From SCBR16-9 sp964537975 (lineage in GTDB: Bacteria; Hydrogenedentota; Hydrogenedentia; Hydrogenedentales; SCBR16-9): a stretch of DNA of 64,000 nucleotides. The notes beneath the pieces were generated by a model, which was not told the origin of the DNA, searched no databases, and saw only the letters and a list, made by a program, of their open reading frames with translations. The stretch spans positions 62,001 to 126,000 of the forward strand of contig CAZIDP010000004.1 of the NCBI GenBank assembly GCA_964537975.1, given 5' to 3'. A program made the translations under genes and the position numbers. This document shows, piece by piece, positions 8,829-18,455 of this stretch. The stretch's first letter is position 1. Each line of letters begins with the position of its first letter.

Positions 8829-9653
8829 CTACTCATCTAACTTTGGTGAAGAAACAGATATCAAGGTTGAAGTATGTTTACTTTTATTTCCAAAGTCTCC
8901 TACCGTTGTTGGGAAAAACCAATTTTTTTCTGAATCCCAAATAACGTAATCGAGATAAGAGATTGCTTTTAATTTTTCAACACCATGTTCACCTATTAAA
9001 AACAAAGCAGGATTCACATCAACCATCTGAGTTACATACCGGCGCTTTAAATTATTAAACTCAAATCCCATCGTAAGTAATTCTATTCCGGATTCTTCAT
9101 CACTTGACACGAGAATATAATCACTCTGATTCTTCTCGTTCAGAATATCCTGATGTACTTTCCATCCATTTGTCAGGGGAAACAAATGCGTTAGAATACA
9201 TTTTATCCCCCAAAGATATTGATTCATCTCATAAGTCATTTCATATGCAACATATTCATCAGCCGCACACCACAATAAATTAACAGGAATATCAACTATA
9301 TTCCCATCATTTTTTATGACTGTCACTGCAGAATCCGATACGTTTGCAGTGTATGGATGTCCATCCAAACCTTCAGTAAAGGAAACACTAAATTCTCTTG
9401 CTGTCCTGAATGTAAAATCTGCTGTGATCAATAGTGGTAGTTGATTAGTTAAATTTTCATCATCACGATTTAAAAGATAATGCTCTAATAAATCAATTTC
9501 AATACTACCAGATATAGGCATTTGAAGATTTCGTTCCCGTGTTCCTATTTCTTCAAATCTTTGTAATTGTGTTTCAATATACTCACGAGGGATTCTTGAA
9601 TTCGCACACCCGAGGATTATTACACTGAGCAATAAAATGTATAATTTGTTCAC
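8829..9653 (-). CDS. Hypothetical lipoprotein of the AT-rich island
   Basis: About 274 residues. The GTG at 9653 is preferred because AGGAG lies 7 bases upstream and a compact lipoprotein signal follows directly (NKLYILLLSVIILGC, lipobox ILGC). The mature protein is mixed alpha/beta with no family I recognise. Phrases such as LLITADFTFRTAREF and TNGWKVHQDIL suggest repeated beta hairpins. It is probably anchored to a membrane on the periplasmic side. It is separated by about 180 bases of gene-free AT-rich DNA from the next gene in the island. Confidence 0.6.
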   Translation of the reverse strand: MNKLYILLLSVIILGCANSRIPREYIETQLQRFEEIGTRERNLQMPISGSIEIDLLEHYLLNRDDENLTNQLPLLITADFTFRTAREFSVSFTEGLDGHPYTANVSDSAVTVIKNDGNIVDIPVNLLWCAADEYVAYEMTYEMNQYLWGIKCILTHLFPLTNGWKVHQDILNEKNQSDYILVSSDEESGIELLTMGFEFNNLKRRYVTQMVDVNPALFLIGEHGVEKLKAISYLDYVIWDSEKNWFFPTTVGDFGNKSKHTSTLISVSSPKLDE

Positions 9654-9725
9654 ACTGTTTCTCCTTATAAACAATTTTTATTAAAACAGTTCATAAACTT
9701 GTTATAACCCTTATCACAGAAGAAA

Positions 9726-9938
9726 TCAGGTATGACATTCATACTCACGAACAGAGTCAATGTATCTGAGAAATGCGATGTCGCCGATACAATTCCAAAA
9801 TGGTTGATACCCCAGGGCAATTAAGAAAATTAATTGAGTTTGAGAGTGACTGGTTGGTTTGGCAGAAGAGAGGGATGTAATGGAGATAAAATCACTCGCG
9901 GAGTGCGCGGGTATATGGCTAGCATACCCCTTGAACAT
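9726..9938 (-). CDS. Small hypothetical ORF, doubtful
   Basis: 70 residues. The ATG has a good ribosome-binding site (GGGAG, 8 bases upstream), which is the main support. The sequence is Ser/His/Thr-rich at first, then hydrophobic (LIFLIALGYQPFW). No family was recognised. It may be a remnant of a longer gene or a chance frame. Confidence 0.25.
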   Translation of the reverse strand: MFKGYASHIPAHSASDFISITSLSSAKPTSHSQTQLIFLIALGYQPFWNCIGDIAFLRYIDSVREYECHT

Positions 9939-10181
9939 GATTCCAACTCCCTATGTGTATGGATGAGATTTACCACCACTTCACGGGACATAATAGTATT
10001 TTACTAAGCTTAAAAGTAGCACACTTTTCATACCATGTCAAACTTTTAAATCATTATGATTTCGAAGCTAAAACACACCCTTTTCTGACAAATCTCCGCT
10101 CTATCAGCCAGCTTGATACTGTGACCTGCAATCAATTAGTCTAAAAACTACATGCAATTTACCTTGAGGAAACGAAACGCG

Positions 10182-10718
10182 ATGAAATCGATCAAAATTA
10201 TTTTATTGATCCTGGTAATAACAGGCGTTGCGATGGCCTTCATTGTTTGGGCAGCTGTTTCATTAGGATTCAATAGCCTAGTTTTTGCATTTCTGCTGAA
10301 CTGGCTGGTGTTATCCTGGGCAACAATAATTTGTCAGGTGGTTCCCATTTCATTTCCCTCGCGATACTACTCTATAAAAGCGTTTGAACAATCTGGTAAA
10401 ACCTATGAGCAACTGGGAATCCGTAGCTATAAAAAGATGGTATTAAGTGGAGCAAGGGTAAAGCAGAACCAAAAACGCACACTTTCTTTAGATAAGTCCA
10501 GTGCAGCTTTGTTAAATATGGCGTCCAAAATGCAGAAAGCAGAAACCTATCATGTGATTGTATTCCTCTTGATAGCATTAACCGCTTTCTATGCGTTACT
10601 AAGGGGATACTTTAGTGCTTTTGCCTGGTTATTGATATTCAACATAGTAATCAACGGTTACCCAATAATGCTCCATCGGTATAATCGAAACAGAGTTCTA
10701 CAGCTTGTAAAAAAATAA
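10182..10718 (+). CDS. CrtO-like glycosyl-4,4'-diaponeurosporenoate acyltransferase family membrane protein
   Basis: 178 residues from the ATG at 10182, which has GAGGA 11 bases upstream; an ATG at 10152 lacks a site. Two N-terminal membrane segments (5-27, 32-52) and two C-terminal ones (about 125-160) flank a soluble stretch. The layout FPSRYYSIKAFEQSGKTYEQ, GIRSYKK, QNQKRTLS and the final YPIMLHRYNRNRVLQL match the small CrtO acyltransferase family known from staphyloxanthin synthesis (final motif there NVPIIIVQRYNRPR). No carotenoid genes are nearby, so the acyl acceptor here is probably different or unlinked. It lies at the boundary of the AT-rich island and may be part of it. Confidence 0.65.
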   Translation: MKSIKIILLILVITGVAMAFIVWAAVSLGFNSLVFAFLLNWLVLSWATIICQVVPISFPSRYYSIKAFEQSGKTYEQLGIRSYKKMVLSGARVKQNQKRTLSLDKSSAALLNMASKMQKAETYHVIVFLLIALTAFYALLRGYFSAFAWLLIFNIVINGYPIMLHRYNRNRVLQLVKK

Positions 10719-10856
10719 AAAGTACCTAGTATCTCAGCTTTAAGTGTGCCGACGCTGTCCTACCGGTAACCGTTGGAATACTTCGAGCAGAGCACCGCGG
10801 ATGTCATGGTCGTCATAATCAGTGTTTATTGCATGGAGAAGGTGACATAAATTTAA

Positions 10857-12023
10857 ATGAAGATTACCGATTATCAGATTCATGTAGTTGCCACACCGTG
10901 GCGCAATCTTACCTATGTCATTCTTGAAACCGATGCTGGCATTTATGGCATTGGTGAAGCACGTGTCGTGGATAAGACCCATACCGTGGTGGAGTTTCTG
11001 AAGGACAAGCGCAAGCATTTTATTGGATTTGAGGTGCATGACATAGAGGCATTGTATCAACGCATCACACGGAATGACTTCGGTTCTGCCGGAGAAGTCG
11101 CCATGACCGGTCTGGCACTCATTGAGATGGCTTGCTGGGATTGTATTGGGAAGCAGGTCGGTTTACCGGTATACAAACTGACCGGTGGTAAAGTGCGTGA
11201 ATCGGTCCCGGCTTATGCCAATGGCTGGTATACCAATGAACGTACTCCAGAAGCTTTTGCGGAAGCGGCACAGCGTGTTATTGATCGCGGATACTTGGGA
11301 TTGAAATTTGATCCATTTGGCAATGGTGATCTGGAACTGACGCGCAGTGAATACCGCAAATCGATTGCCCTGATAGAAGCCGTGCATGATGTGGTCAAAG
11401 ACAAGGCGCAGATGTTCATCGAAATGCATGGTAGATTCGCGCCGCATCAGGCTTTAGAGATTGCCCGTGACATCGAACACTTGAAACCAGGCTGGATAGA
11501 AGAACCTTGCCGTCCTGAAGACCTCGGCGCCTTAACGATGGTCGCTCGTCACACCACCATTCCCATTGCCACGGGAGAACGCCTTTACAGTGCCGCGCAA
11601 TATCGGGAACTGTTTCCCTTGCGTGCCGTCGACATTATCCAGCCCGACATCAATCAATGTGGGGGTTTCCTGGAGGTCAAGAAAATCTGCGCGACAGCAG
11701 AAAGCTATTCGGTCATGGTGGCACCCCATAATGTGGGAGGAATTGTGTCAACGACAGCAGCGCTGCATCTGATGGCTGGACTCCGCAATGGAAAAATCCT
11801 GGAACATTTTAATGATTTCGCGGATAAAGAGATCAAGCAGGCAGGCAGCCCTTATCCCGAAGTGGTTGATGGCCATTTTCAACTACCGGAGGGGCCAGGA
11901 TGGGGTGTCACACTGAATGAGGATTTTTTACGCTCGAAAGCTGCTCGACCAGTCGATGGGGTTATTCCCGATCCCGGTTTAAACATGTTTGTCAATCCTG
12001 AATGGAATCGGCGTGGCAAATAA
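10857..12023 (+). CDS. Mandelate racemase/muconate lactonizing (enolase superfamily) protein, probable sugar-acid dehydratase
   Basis: 388 residues, full length for the family. An N-terminal capping domain (1-120) precedes a TIM barrel. Mg ligands are readable as E189 (in IEMHG), E215 (WIEEP) and E241 (TGERLY), with H291 in APHN as the likely general acid/base, the arrangement of acid-sugar dehydratases in the mandelate racemase subgroup. LKFDPFG at about 142 supports that subgroup. Such enzymes dehydrate aldonic or uronic acids to 2-keto-3-deoxy acids. The substrate is not readable. GAAGG lies 16 bases before the ATG with AT-rich sequence between, a weak site. It is followed by an exported DUF4838 protein. 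Confidence 0.88.
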   Translation: MKITDYQIHVVATPWRNLTYVILETDAGIYGIGEARVVDKTHTVVEFLKDKRKHFIGFEVHDIEALYQRITRNDFGSAGEVAMTGLALIEMACWDCIGKQVGLPVYKLTGGKVRESVPAYANGWYTNERTPEAFAEAAQRVIDRGYLGLKFDPFGNGDLELTRSEYRKSIALIEAVHDVVKDKAQMFIEMHGRFAPHQALEIARDIEHLKPGWIEEPCRPEDLGALTMVARHTTIPIATGERLYSAAQYRELFPLRAVDIIQPDINQCGGFLEVKKICATAESYSVMVAPHNVGGIVSTTAALHLMAGLRNGKILEHFNDFADKEIKQAGSPYPEVVDGHFQLPEGPGWGVTLNEDFLRSKAARPVDGVIPDPGLNMFVNPEWNRRGK

Positions 12024-12125
12024 TATGAACACGGATACGGTTTTGATAGTATACTTTTTTGTTGTGCAAAAATGTTTTCAATAAAAATATGCAGGTAGTT
12101 TTTCAGGAAGCAAATGGGGGTTACC

Positions 12126-14411
12126 ATGAACGCCACTCAATTATTAATTATACCTTTGTTATTAACGGTCTTCTGTGCAGGAAAAATCACCCAAGCTGAG
12201 GAAACAGCATTTTCACTGGTTCACGATGGTGAATCACCGTATGTGATTGTATTGCGGGAAGATTCCACACTGGTGGAGCAGACTGCGGCGAACGAATTGC
12301 AGCAGTATCTGGCAAAGACTACCGGTGTAACGCTTCCTATTATTTCTGAAGCAGACCACGATGGCCAGCCAGCTATTTATATTGGACCGGGCAAGAAATT
12401 TCAAACAGCATTTCCTGATGCAGATTTGGAAGAGCTGGATGCTGATGGCATATTTTTGAGAACGCTTGGAGACTCCCTGTTTCTGTGTGGAGGCAAATCG
12501 CGTGGGACACTCTACGCCGTATATACATTTCTTGAAGATGTTGTGGGCTGCCGCTGGTGGACTTCTACCGAGGAATATGTGCCACACAGAACCACACTGG
12601 ATGTGCCAAAATTGGATATAACCTATACCCCAACTTTACGCTACCGGGAGCTCTGGTACAGGGATAGCTTTGAAGGTATATTTGCATCCCGGCTTCGACT
12701 TAATGGATTCCACCATCCCGTACCGGAATCCTATGGTGGACATTACAATATTCTGGGTTTTGTTCATACGTTTTACCCGCTTTTACCACCTGAACAATAT
12801 TTTGACCAACACCCGGAATGGTACAGCGAAATCAATGGCGAACGTGTCTGGCAACATGCCCAGCTATGTCTGACCAATGATGAAATGCGCAAGGCGCTCA
12901 CGGAGAAAGCGCTGGAACGGTTGCGGGCAATGCCCGAAGCCGGGTATATCTCAATCAGTCAGAATGACTGGTATGGCCGTTGTGAATGCGCAGACTGCCT
13001 GGCCGTGGAGGAAGTGGAAGGTGCTCCTTCCGGTCCGTTGATTCGTTTTGTCAATGCTGTTGCAGAAGACATTGAGAAAGAATTTCCGGACACACTGGTG
13101 GAGACCCTGGCGTATCAATACACCCGTCAGGCACCAAAGCACGTCAAGCCCAGACACAATGTGCTGGTGCGACTTTGCTCTATCGAATGCTCTTTTTCCG
13201 AGCCGCTTACCGCGGAGGTCAATACCGATTTTCGTCAAGATATTGAAGCCTGGAAAGAAATCAGCCCCCAGTTGTTTGTGTGGGACTATGTCGCCAATTT
13301 CGCGAGCTATATCCAGCCCCATCCCAATTGGTTTGTGTTGGCACCTAACATACGTTTTTTTGTCGAGAACAATGTTCGCGGATTATTTGAGCAGGGTGAT
13401 GGCGGTTCCAGTGTAGGTGATTTTCTGGCTATGCGTGCCTGGATATTATCCAAGCTGCTTTGGAATCCCGAACAAGACTTTGAAACACTGCTGATGGAAT
13501 TTCTCACGGGTTATTATGGCCCCGCGGCACAACCACTGCGTGAATATATGGATGTAATTCATGAAGCCGTCCGGCGCAACAATCTTTTCATGCGGTGTTA
13601 TGTACACCAGACTGATGATTGGCTAAGCCTGGATGATCTCAACCAGGCGACCGCATTGATGAATCAGGCAGAAACCGCGGTATTGGATGATGCAGTATTA
13701 CACGAACGCGTGATTAAAGCGCGGATGCCCCTGGAGCATGTCTGGTTGTTGCGGTATTATCCGCTGGAACGTGAAGCCCAGCTGGCTGGCAAAGAATTTC
13801 TCGGCCCCGAGGACCCCGTTGCCGCGGTAGAGTCCTTCATTGCGAATGCGGAACGTTTTAATAATCAGGAATACCGGGAGGCCATGCGTTTTGAGCATTA
13901 TGCCCCACAACTCCGTGCACGTTTTCGCGCGCCAGGTGAAGCACCGGAGGCTTGCCGCGAATTGGATGAGTCTGACTATTACGTCATTACGGATTCCCTG
14001 TTTTCTTTGTTCCGTCCTGGTGAGCTTGTTACTACAGTAGAGGATCCTGCGGCATCAGATGGCAAGGCAGCACGAATGCCTGGTACCCATTCGGAGTGGG
14101 CCATACAATATACCATCGGTCAGGAAATAGCGGAGATGGGAGCCGTACACTGCCGCATAGAAGTGCGCGCTGATGATGCTGAGTCCGAAGATACCAATTT
14201 GCCGGTACTGCAAGCAGGTATTTATGACACGAACATTCAGCAAAATGTTGTAGTTCTGGAAGTTCCCTGTGAAGACATAGTCGGAACGGAATACCGTGAA
14301 ATCGACTTGGGGGTACACAATCTGGCATCAGGGATGTATTTCTGGGTTGCGCCTGCCGGAGGCGCCTCAGCGGTATATGTCGATAGAATCTATGTAATGA
14401 AGAGCAACTGA
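12126..14411 (+). CDS. Secreted DUF4838 family protein with GH67/GH20-like N-terminal domain
   Basis: About 761 residues. The ATG at 12126 follows GGGGG by 5 bases; an ATG at 12114 in the same frame is an alternative. A signal peptide (LLIIPLLLTVFCAG...QAEE) is followed by an N-terminal domain of the alpha-glucuronidase/GH20b type: EQTAANELQQYLAKTTG, IYIGPG, DGIFLRTLGDSLFLCGG, GTLYAVYTFLED. The DUF4838 barrel comes next (ISISQNDW, CECADCLAVEE, LFVWDY). The C-terminal part from about 620 is a beta-sandwich of carbohydrate-binding type. Members are found in polysaccharide-utilisation regions and are presumed glycosidases; catalytic residues are not established. It is probably functionally tied to the convergent GH-A hydrolase. 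Confidence 0.8.
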   Translation: MNATQLLIIPLLLTVFCAGKITQAEETAFSLVHDGESPYVIVLREDSTLVEQTAANELQQYLAKTTGVTLPIISEADHDGQPAIYIGPGKKFQTAFPDADLEELDADGIFLRTLGDSLFLCGGKSRGTLYAVYTFLEDVVGCRWWTSTEEYVPHRTTLDVPKLDITYTPTLRYRELWYRDSFEGIFASRLRLNGFHHPVPESYGGHYNILGFVHTFYPLLPPEQYFDQHPEWYSEINGERVWQHAQLCLTNDEMRKALTEKALERLRAMPEAGYISISQNDWYGRCECADCLAVEEVEGAPSGPLIRFVNAVAEDIEKEFPDTLVETLAYQYTRQAPKHVKPRHNVLVRLCSIECSFSEPLTAEVNTDFRQDIEAWKEISPQLFVWDYVANFASYIQPHPNWFVLAPNIRFFVENNVRGLFEQGDGGSSVGDFLAMRAWILSKLLWNPEQDFETLLMEFLTGYYGPAAQPLREYMDVIHEAVRRNNLFMRCYVHQTDDWLSLDDLNQATALMNQAETAVLDDAVLHERVIKARMPLEHVWLLRYYPLEREAQLAGKEFLGPEDPVAAVESFIANAERFNNQEYREAMRFEHYAPQLRARFRAPGEAPEACRELDESDYYVITDSLFSLFRPGELVTTVEDPAASDGKAARMPGTHSEWAIQYTIGQEIAEMGAVHCRIEVRADDAESEDTNLPVLQAGIYDTNIQQNVVVLEVPCEDIVGTEYREIDLGVHNLASGMYFWVAPAGGASAVYVDRIYVMKSN

Positions 14412-14420
14412 AATCATTAA

Positions 14421-14448
14421 GCCCCCTGGCTGAATAGAGCCGGGGGGC
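14421..14448. terminator. Strong hairpin between convergent genes
   Basis: GCCCCCTGGCT (14421-14431) pairs over 11 positions (one G-T) with AGCCGGGGGGC (14438-14448), loop of six. It sits between the stops of the DUF4838 and GH-A genes and could end transcription in both directions, although neither side has a long T tract. Confidence 0.6.
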
Positions 14449-14498
14449 ATAGGTATTTCCTGGTACTGTGCTTATATTAACGTGGTGAATGACGTCAA

Positions 14499-16877
14499 TT
14501 ACTCGCCGACAAGCCACACGTTACGTACCTCAAGCGCGTTTTCAGATGTCTTGCTGTTCATGCCAAACTGGATCGATGTGACATCTTCAAGACGCAATAT
14601 CAAATCACTTTCTTCCGGTACCCCAATCGGCATCAGGCCAAGTTCATCGAACCAGACTATGGCAGATTGCCATTCACCATTGTCAGAAATAATCGGGTCG
14701 GCTGTGTAGAAAGTGGTACCATCCCGCATTTGCAGCATGATTCGGGCATCGGCAGGCGCATCAACACGCGCTTCCAACACCACTGCTTTGGTACGAGCCA
14801 TATTAATGTTTTCTGGAATTCTGAAGCTGGGATAGGCCCAGCGGTCACCATCGCCAAAGCTGAAATCAGACCGGCAAGTAGACGTATCGATGATTTCCAT
14901 CGACATCTCCGAGCCTCCAACTATATTGTGTTGCCACCGCTCCAATTCGGTGATTGGAAGCACTTCACGGTAGGCAAATGAATCTATCAACTGCTCCAAC
15001 GATTGTTGTTCTATAAAGTTGAGCAGTAACTGGTCCAGTTGTTTCCCATGTTCATCTTGCGCTATGAGATACAGGGTCTTTCGTGGCACTTTACCGAAAT
15101 CATCCAGACGCAAGTCATGGAGAATATCTTCGTATGCCATTGCTTTCACTTCCCGGACACCGGCATCAACGGTGGTGTCCGTCATACTTTCTCGGAGTAA
15201 TAAACGAACTTGTTGTGGCGTCTCAGTCAGGTTGTTGACGCGCAGCCGAAGCTCATGCGTATTGTCTTCTGATTTGGGAAGCTGGTAGCCACGTGTTGTG
15301 GCATGCCATTTCTCAAGGTCCGGGATGATCTGAAGCACGACAGGGAAGTCTTTTAAAATTTTGGGTTGCGTGTTTTGATGCAACGCATACATAGCAGCCG
15401 CTTGGGTGTCCGGGTTGACATGTGTGTTTACAATCTCGCTTTCCAGCATCACGTATACCATGCCGTCATGTACCGGTACAGAGCCGTCATCGTTCAGTGG
15501 CAACAAGCGGCCATCAATACCCAGAACTTGTTTCGGTACAACTTCCAGGTTCACATCTACTGCTTCCGTAGAATGTGCTATCAAGACCAAAATGGTCACA
15601 TCATCATTTTGAAACACACGAGCGGTATCTATTCCGGGCAGCGGTTCTGCCCAGTCGCCGCAGTATGACGTGTTTGATAGTGTCCGTACTGCCTGCCCAT
15701 ATGCAGCAGCTGCCCGCAAAGGCGTACCTTCTTTGCCCAACATACCAAAATTATGCTCGTTCTCATCATAGTATGGGTAGACAAAAGCAAAGTGCCGTTC
15801 GACCCCAAAAGCCCGCGATTCAATCATCTTGCCAATGCTGATGTGTGCGCTCTCGGAATCCTGATCAAATGGCGGGCGTACTGCTCCTCGCTTCCAGGGC
15901 CAACCTGATTCCGAAATCCATAATGGTGTGGTTGGTTCATTAGAATCACGCAACCATTCTCTGAATTTAAACACCTGGTGTGCAATGCCGCGAACAGGTT
16001 CATAGGTGTGGAAGCCAACAAAATGTCCGGCAGTCAACAGATCGTTTTCATAATACGCGTCAAGCATATTTCGTGATATCAGATGGGTAAACACACCAAC
16101 ACCAATTTCACCGTTGAATCCACCGTCACGTAATGCTTTGCTCACTACCTTGGCAACAGCACTGTACTGATCGGCAGGGAGATAGCCACCAAAAGTAATT
16201 TCAGGTTCATTCCATATTTCAAAGGCATCCCAGACTGCTCCCCAATGCTGTGTTATGCGCAACCACGATTGGTAGGTCGCAATCAAATCGCGGGGGTACG
16301 GGTTGCCTTGTCCTGAACCGGCCCAGGCAGGTGCATCATGAAACATCTCCAGGATATTCAAACCGGCTTCGTCCAGATGCCGACGCAGACTGTCTTTGCG
16401 GCGGGCAGGCTCCCAGATAAACTCGCCTTGTATGTGTTCGATGTTACTCCAGGATATCCGCTCACGTACCATATCAACTCCCAGCACCTCCATCTGCTTA
16501 ATCATGCTGAGACGCATATCTTCATCCAGTTCCAGCCAGGTTAAAGCAGCATCCACGGAGAAAAATGGGTCCCTGACTTGCGGTCTTGGGGGCAAAGCTA
16601 CGTAGCCTAAAACAGCTTCTGCTTCAGGGAAATGGATTTCATAATACCCTGGCAATGGCGTGAAAACTACAGACAAACGATTGGATTCCAATCGTTCTGC
16701 CTGACCAGCTTCAACAGAATTTCCACTGTAATCGTAGATACTGTATAAAAACGTAGCTTCCGCCTGTGCGTCTTCAAACTCAAACTGCAATGTGACTGCC
16801 TCACCTGCAACACCCACAAACTGTCCCGGATTTACAGGACTCAGCATCAATATGGCACCTAAAATGATTGGACTCAT
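14499..16877 (-). CDS. Clan GH-A glycoside hydrolase (GH5/GH39-like) with C-terminal beta-sandwich
   Basis: 792 residues, ATG with GGGGG 8-9 bases upstream. The first 20 residues are hydrophobic and may act as a short signal peptide. A beta domain (20-105) precedes a TIM barrel with the two clan A glutamates: acid/base E224 in IWNEPE and nucleophile E323 in ISESGWP, plus DMVRERISW and GFHTYEP. These retaining enzymes hydrolyse beta-linked polysaccharides. From about 430 there are further beta domains, and the last 130 residues (SFRIPENINMARTKAVVLEARV, ... ILRLEDVTSIQFGMN) look like a carbohydrate-binding sandwich. It lies 83 bases downstream of cysS on the same strand but is probably independent. 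Exact specificity is unknown. Confidence 0.82.
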   Translation of the reverse strand: MSPIILGAILMLSPVNPGQFVGVAGEAVTLQFEFEDAQAEATFLYSIYDYSGNSVEAGQAERLESNRLSVVFTPLPGYYEIHFPEAEAVLGYVALPPRPQVRDPFFSVDAALTWLELDEDMRLSMIKQMEVLGVDMVRERISWSNIEHIQGEFIWEPARRKDSLRRHLDEAGLNILEMFHDAPAWAGSGQGNPYPRDLIATYQSWLRITQHWGAVWDAFEIWNEPEITFGGYLPADQYSAVAKVVSKALRDGGFNGEIGVGVFTHLISRNMLDAYYENDLLTAGHFVGFHTYEPVRGIAHQVFKFREWLRDSNEPTTPLWISESGWPWKRGAVRPPFDQDSESAHISIGKMIESRAFGVERHFAFVYPYYDENEHNFGMLGKEGTPLRAAAAYGQAVRTLSNTSYCGDWAEPLPGIDTARVFQNDDVTILVLIAHSTEAVDVNLEVVPKQVLGIDGRLLPLNDDGSVPVHDGMVYVMLESEIVNTHVNPDTQAAAMYALHQNTQPKILKDFPVVLQIIPDLEKWHATTRGYQLPKSEDNTHELRLRVNNLTETPQQVRLLLRESMTDTTVDAGVREVKAMAYEDILHDLRLDDFGKVPRKTLYLIAQDEHGKQLDQLLLNFIEQQSLEQLIDSFAYREVLPITELERWQHNIVGGSEMSMEIIDTSTCRSDFSFGDGDRWAYPSFRIPENINMARTKAVVLEARVDAPADARIMLQMRDGTTFYTADPIISDNGEWQSAIVWFDELGLMPIGVPEESDLILRLEDVTSIQFGMNSKTSENALEVRNVWLVGE

Positions 16878-16960
16878 GAGAATGACCCCCTTTTACACCA
16901 ATAGCACATTTTAAATATATAGATAATATATAGGATTAAATGAAGATTGTAAAGTCTTTA

Positions 16961-18358
16961 TCAGGCTTTTTTTACCCTTGGCCCGTCTGGAGTGTCTTCC
17001 AGCACCCAGCCAGAGGCTGTCAGTTGATCACGTATTTCATCGGCCCGGGCAAAGTCTTTGGTACGGCGTGCATCCTGACGGTCTTGCACTAAAGCTAAAA
17101 TCTCTTCTGGTACATTCTCCTCTGTTTTTTGAGAAAAAATACCCAACGCCAGGTCAAGCTCATCCAACAACGCCAGGGCGTTTGCGGCTCCAGCTTCACC
17201 AACTTCCAGCGCATCCATCATTTTATTGGCATCACGAATGAAATCAAACACGGCTGCCAGGGCACCAGAGGTATTCAAATCATCATCCATCGCATTTTGA
17301 AATGCCGTACGGCATGCGTCACACACCTTCAATAAATCATTGCCTGGACCGCGCAGTTCTTTAAGCCGCAATCGGAAATCTTGAATCCGTCGCAGTGCTT
17401 GCCCGGCAGCTTCCAGGGCATCAAATGAGAAATTATTGGGTTGACGATAATGTGTAGCTACCAGCACATAGCGAATTGCGAGGGCATCAATCCCTTTATC
17501 CAGAAGATCACGTAAGGTGAAGAAATTTCCTAATGATTTGGACATCTTTTTGCCCTCAACCACCAGGTGCGCGCAATGTAGCCAGTATTTGACAAACACT
17601 TTTCCGGTTGCGCACTGGGATTGGGCAATCTCATTTTCATGGTGCGGAAAGATGTTGTCTACCCCACCGCAATGAATGTCGAAACTCTCCCCCAGGTATT
17701 TCATACTCATCGCAGAGCACTCGATATGCCACCCGGGACGCCCTTTACCCAACTCGGTTTCCCAATATACGGCACCGTCTTCTTCAGTCCAGGCTTTCCA
17801 AAGTGCAAAGTCCCGTGCGTCTTCAGACTCATATTCATCCGTGTCAACCCGGCCACTTCTTCCTGATTCCAGTTGATCCAAATCCATATGGCTCAAACGT
17901 CCATACTCCGGATACGTACTGAGTCGAAAGTATATATTTCCACCGACCCGATAGGTATGTCCTTTCGCTTCCAGGTCCTTAATGAGCAAGACCATCTCTT
18001 CAATATGGTCGGTCGCTGCAGGGTAAGCTTCTGCGCGGCGAATACCCAGGGTGTCCAGGTCTTGAAAGAAAGCGTTTGAATAGTACTCAGTCAGTTCTGT
18101 AAGCGATTTCCCGGTCTCACGACAGGTACGGATGAGTTTGTCTTCCACATCCGTGAGGTTCATGATGTGCCTGACATTATAACCACGAAATTCGAGGTAA
18201 CGTCGCAGAACATCTTCAAACATGTACGCACGAAAGTTTCCGATATGCGCGTAGTTATAGATGGTAGGACCGCATGTATACATACCGACATTATCATCGA
18301 CTAACGGCTCAAATGCTTCTTTCTTACGGGTCATGGTGTTATAAAAACGCAGGGCCAT
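16961..18358 (-). CDS. cysS: Cysteinyl-tRNA synthetase
   Basis: 465 residues, normal length. A class I synthetase with the HIGH-type signature HIGNFRAY (near 37), zinc-binding cysteines (C28 in MYTCGPT, further C/H in GWHIECSAM and IFPHHENEI) and KKMSKSLGN near 267. The C-terminal DALR-type anticodon region contains EAAGQALRR and ends with the DEIRDQL helix. It charges tRNA-Cys in the cytoplasm. It lies downstream of ftsY on the same strand with about 95 bases between. Confidence 0.97.
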   Translation of the reverse strand: MALRFYNTMTRKKEAFEPLVDDNVGMYTCGPTIYNYAHIGNFRAYMFEDVLRRYLEFRGYNVRHIMNLTDVEDKLIRTCRETGKSLTELTEYYSNAFFQDLDTLGIRRAEAYPAATDHIEEMVLLIKDLEAKGHTYRVGGNIYFRLSTYPEYGRLSHMDLDQLESGRSGRVDTDEYESEDARDFALWKAWTEEDGAVYWETELGKGRPGWHIECSAMSMKYLGESFDIHCGGVDNIFPHHENEIAQSQCATGKVFVKYWLHCAHLVVEGKKMSKSLGNFFTLRDLLDKGIDALAIRYVLVATHYRQPNNFSFDALEAAGQALRRIQDFRLRLKELRGPGNDLLKVCDACRTAFQNAMDDDLNTSGALAAVFDFIRDANKMMDALEVGEAGAANALALLDELDLALGIFSQKTEENVPEEILALVQDRQDARRTKDFARADEIRDQLTASGWVLEDTPDGPRVKKA

Positions 18359-18455
18359 TCATTCGCTCCCAATACAATAAATTGTGACCTGATGTATAAA
18401 TCTCGTGCAATAAAATCTGATTTTACAAGTAAATCCTGTACCGTATGATCTGGAT

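Noticed and set aside
10740..10856. Minus-strand frame ending IRGALLEVFQRLPVGQRRHT upstream of the enolase-superfamily gene
   Set aside because: The last 30 residues look protein-like, possibly a gene remnant, but the frame otherwise runs antisense through a well-supported gene and has no start signal of its own.
12049..12113. TATACT box upstream of the DUF4838 gene as a promoter
   Set aside because: No -35-like element is found at suitable spacing; the gene may be cotranscribed with the enolase-superfamily gene.
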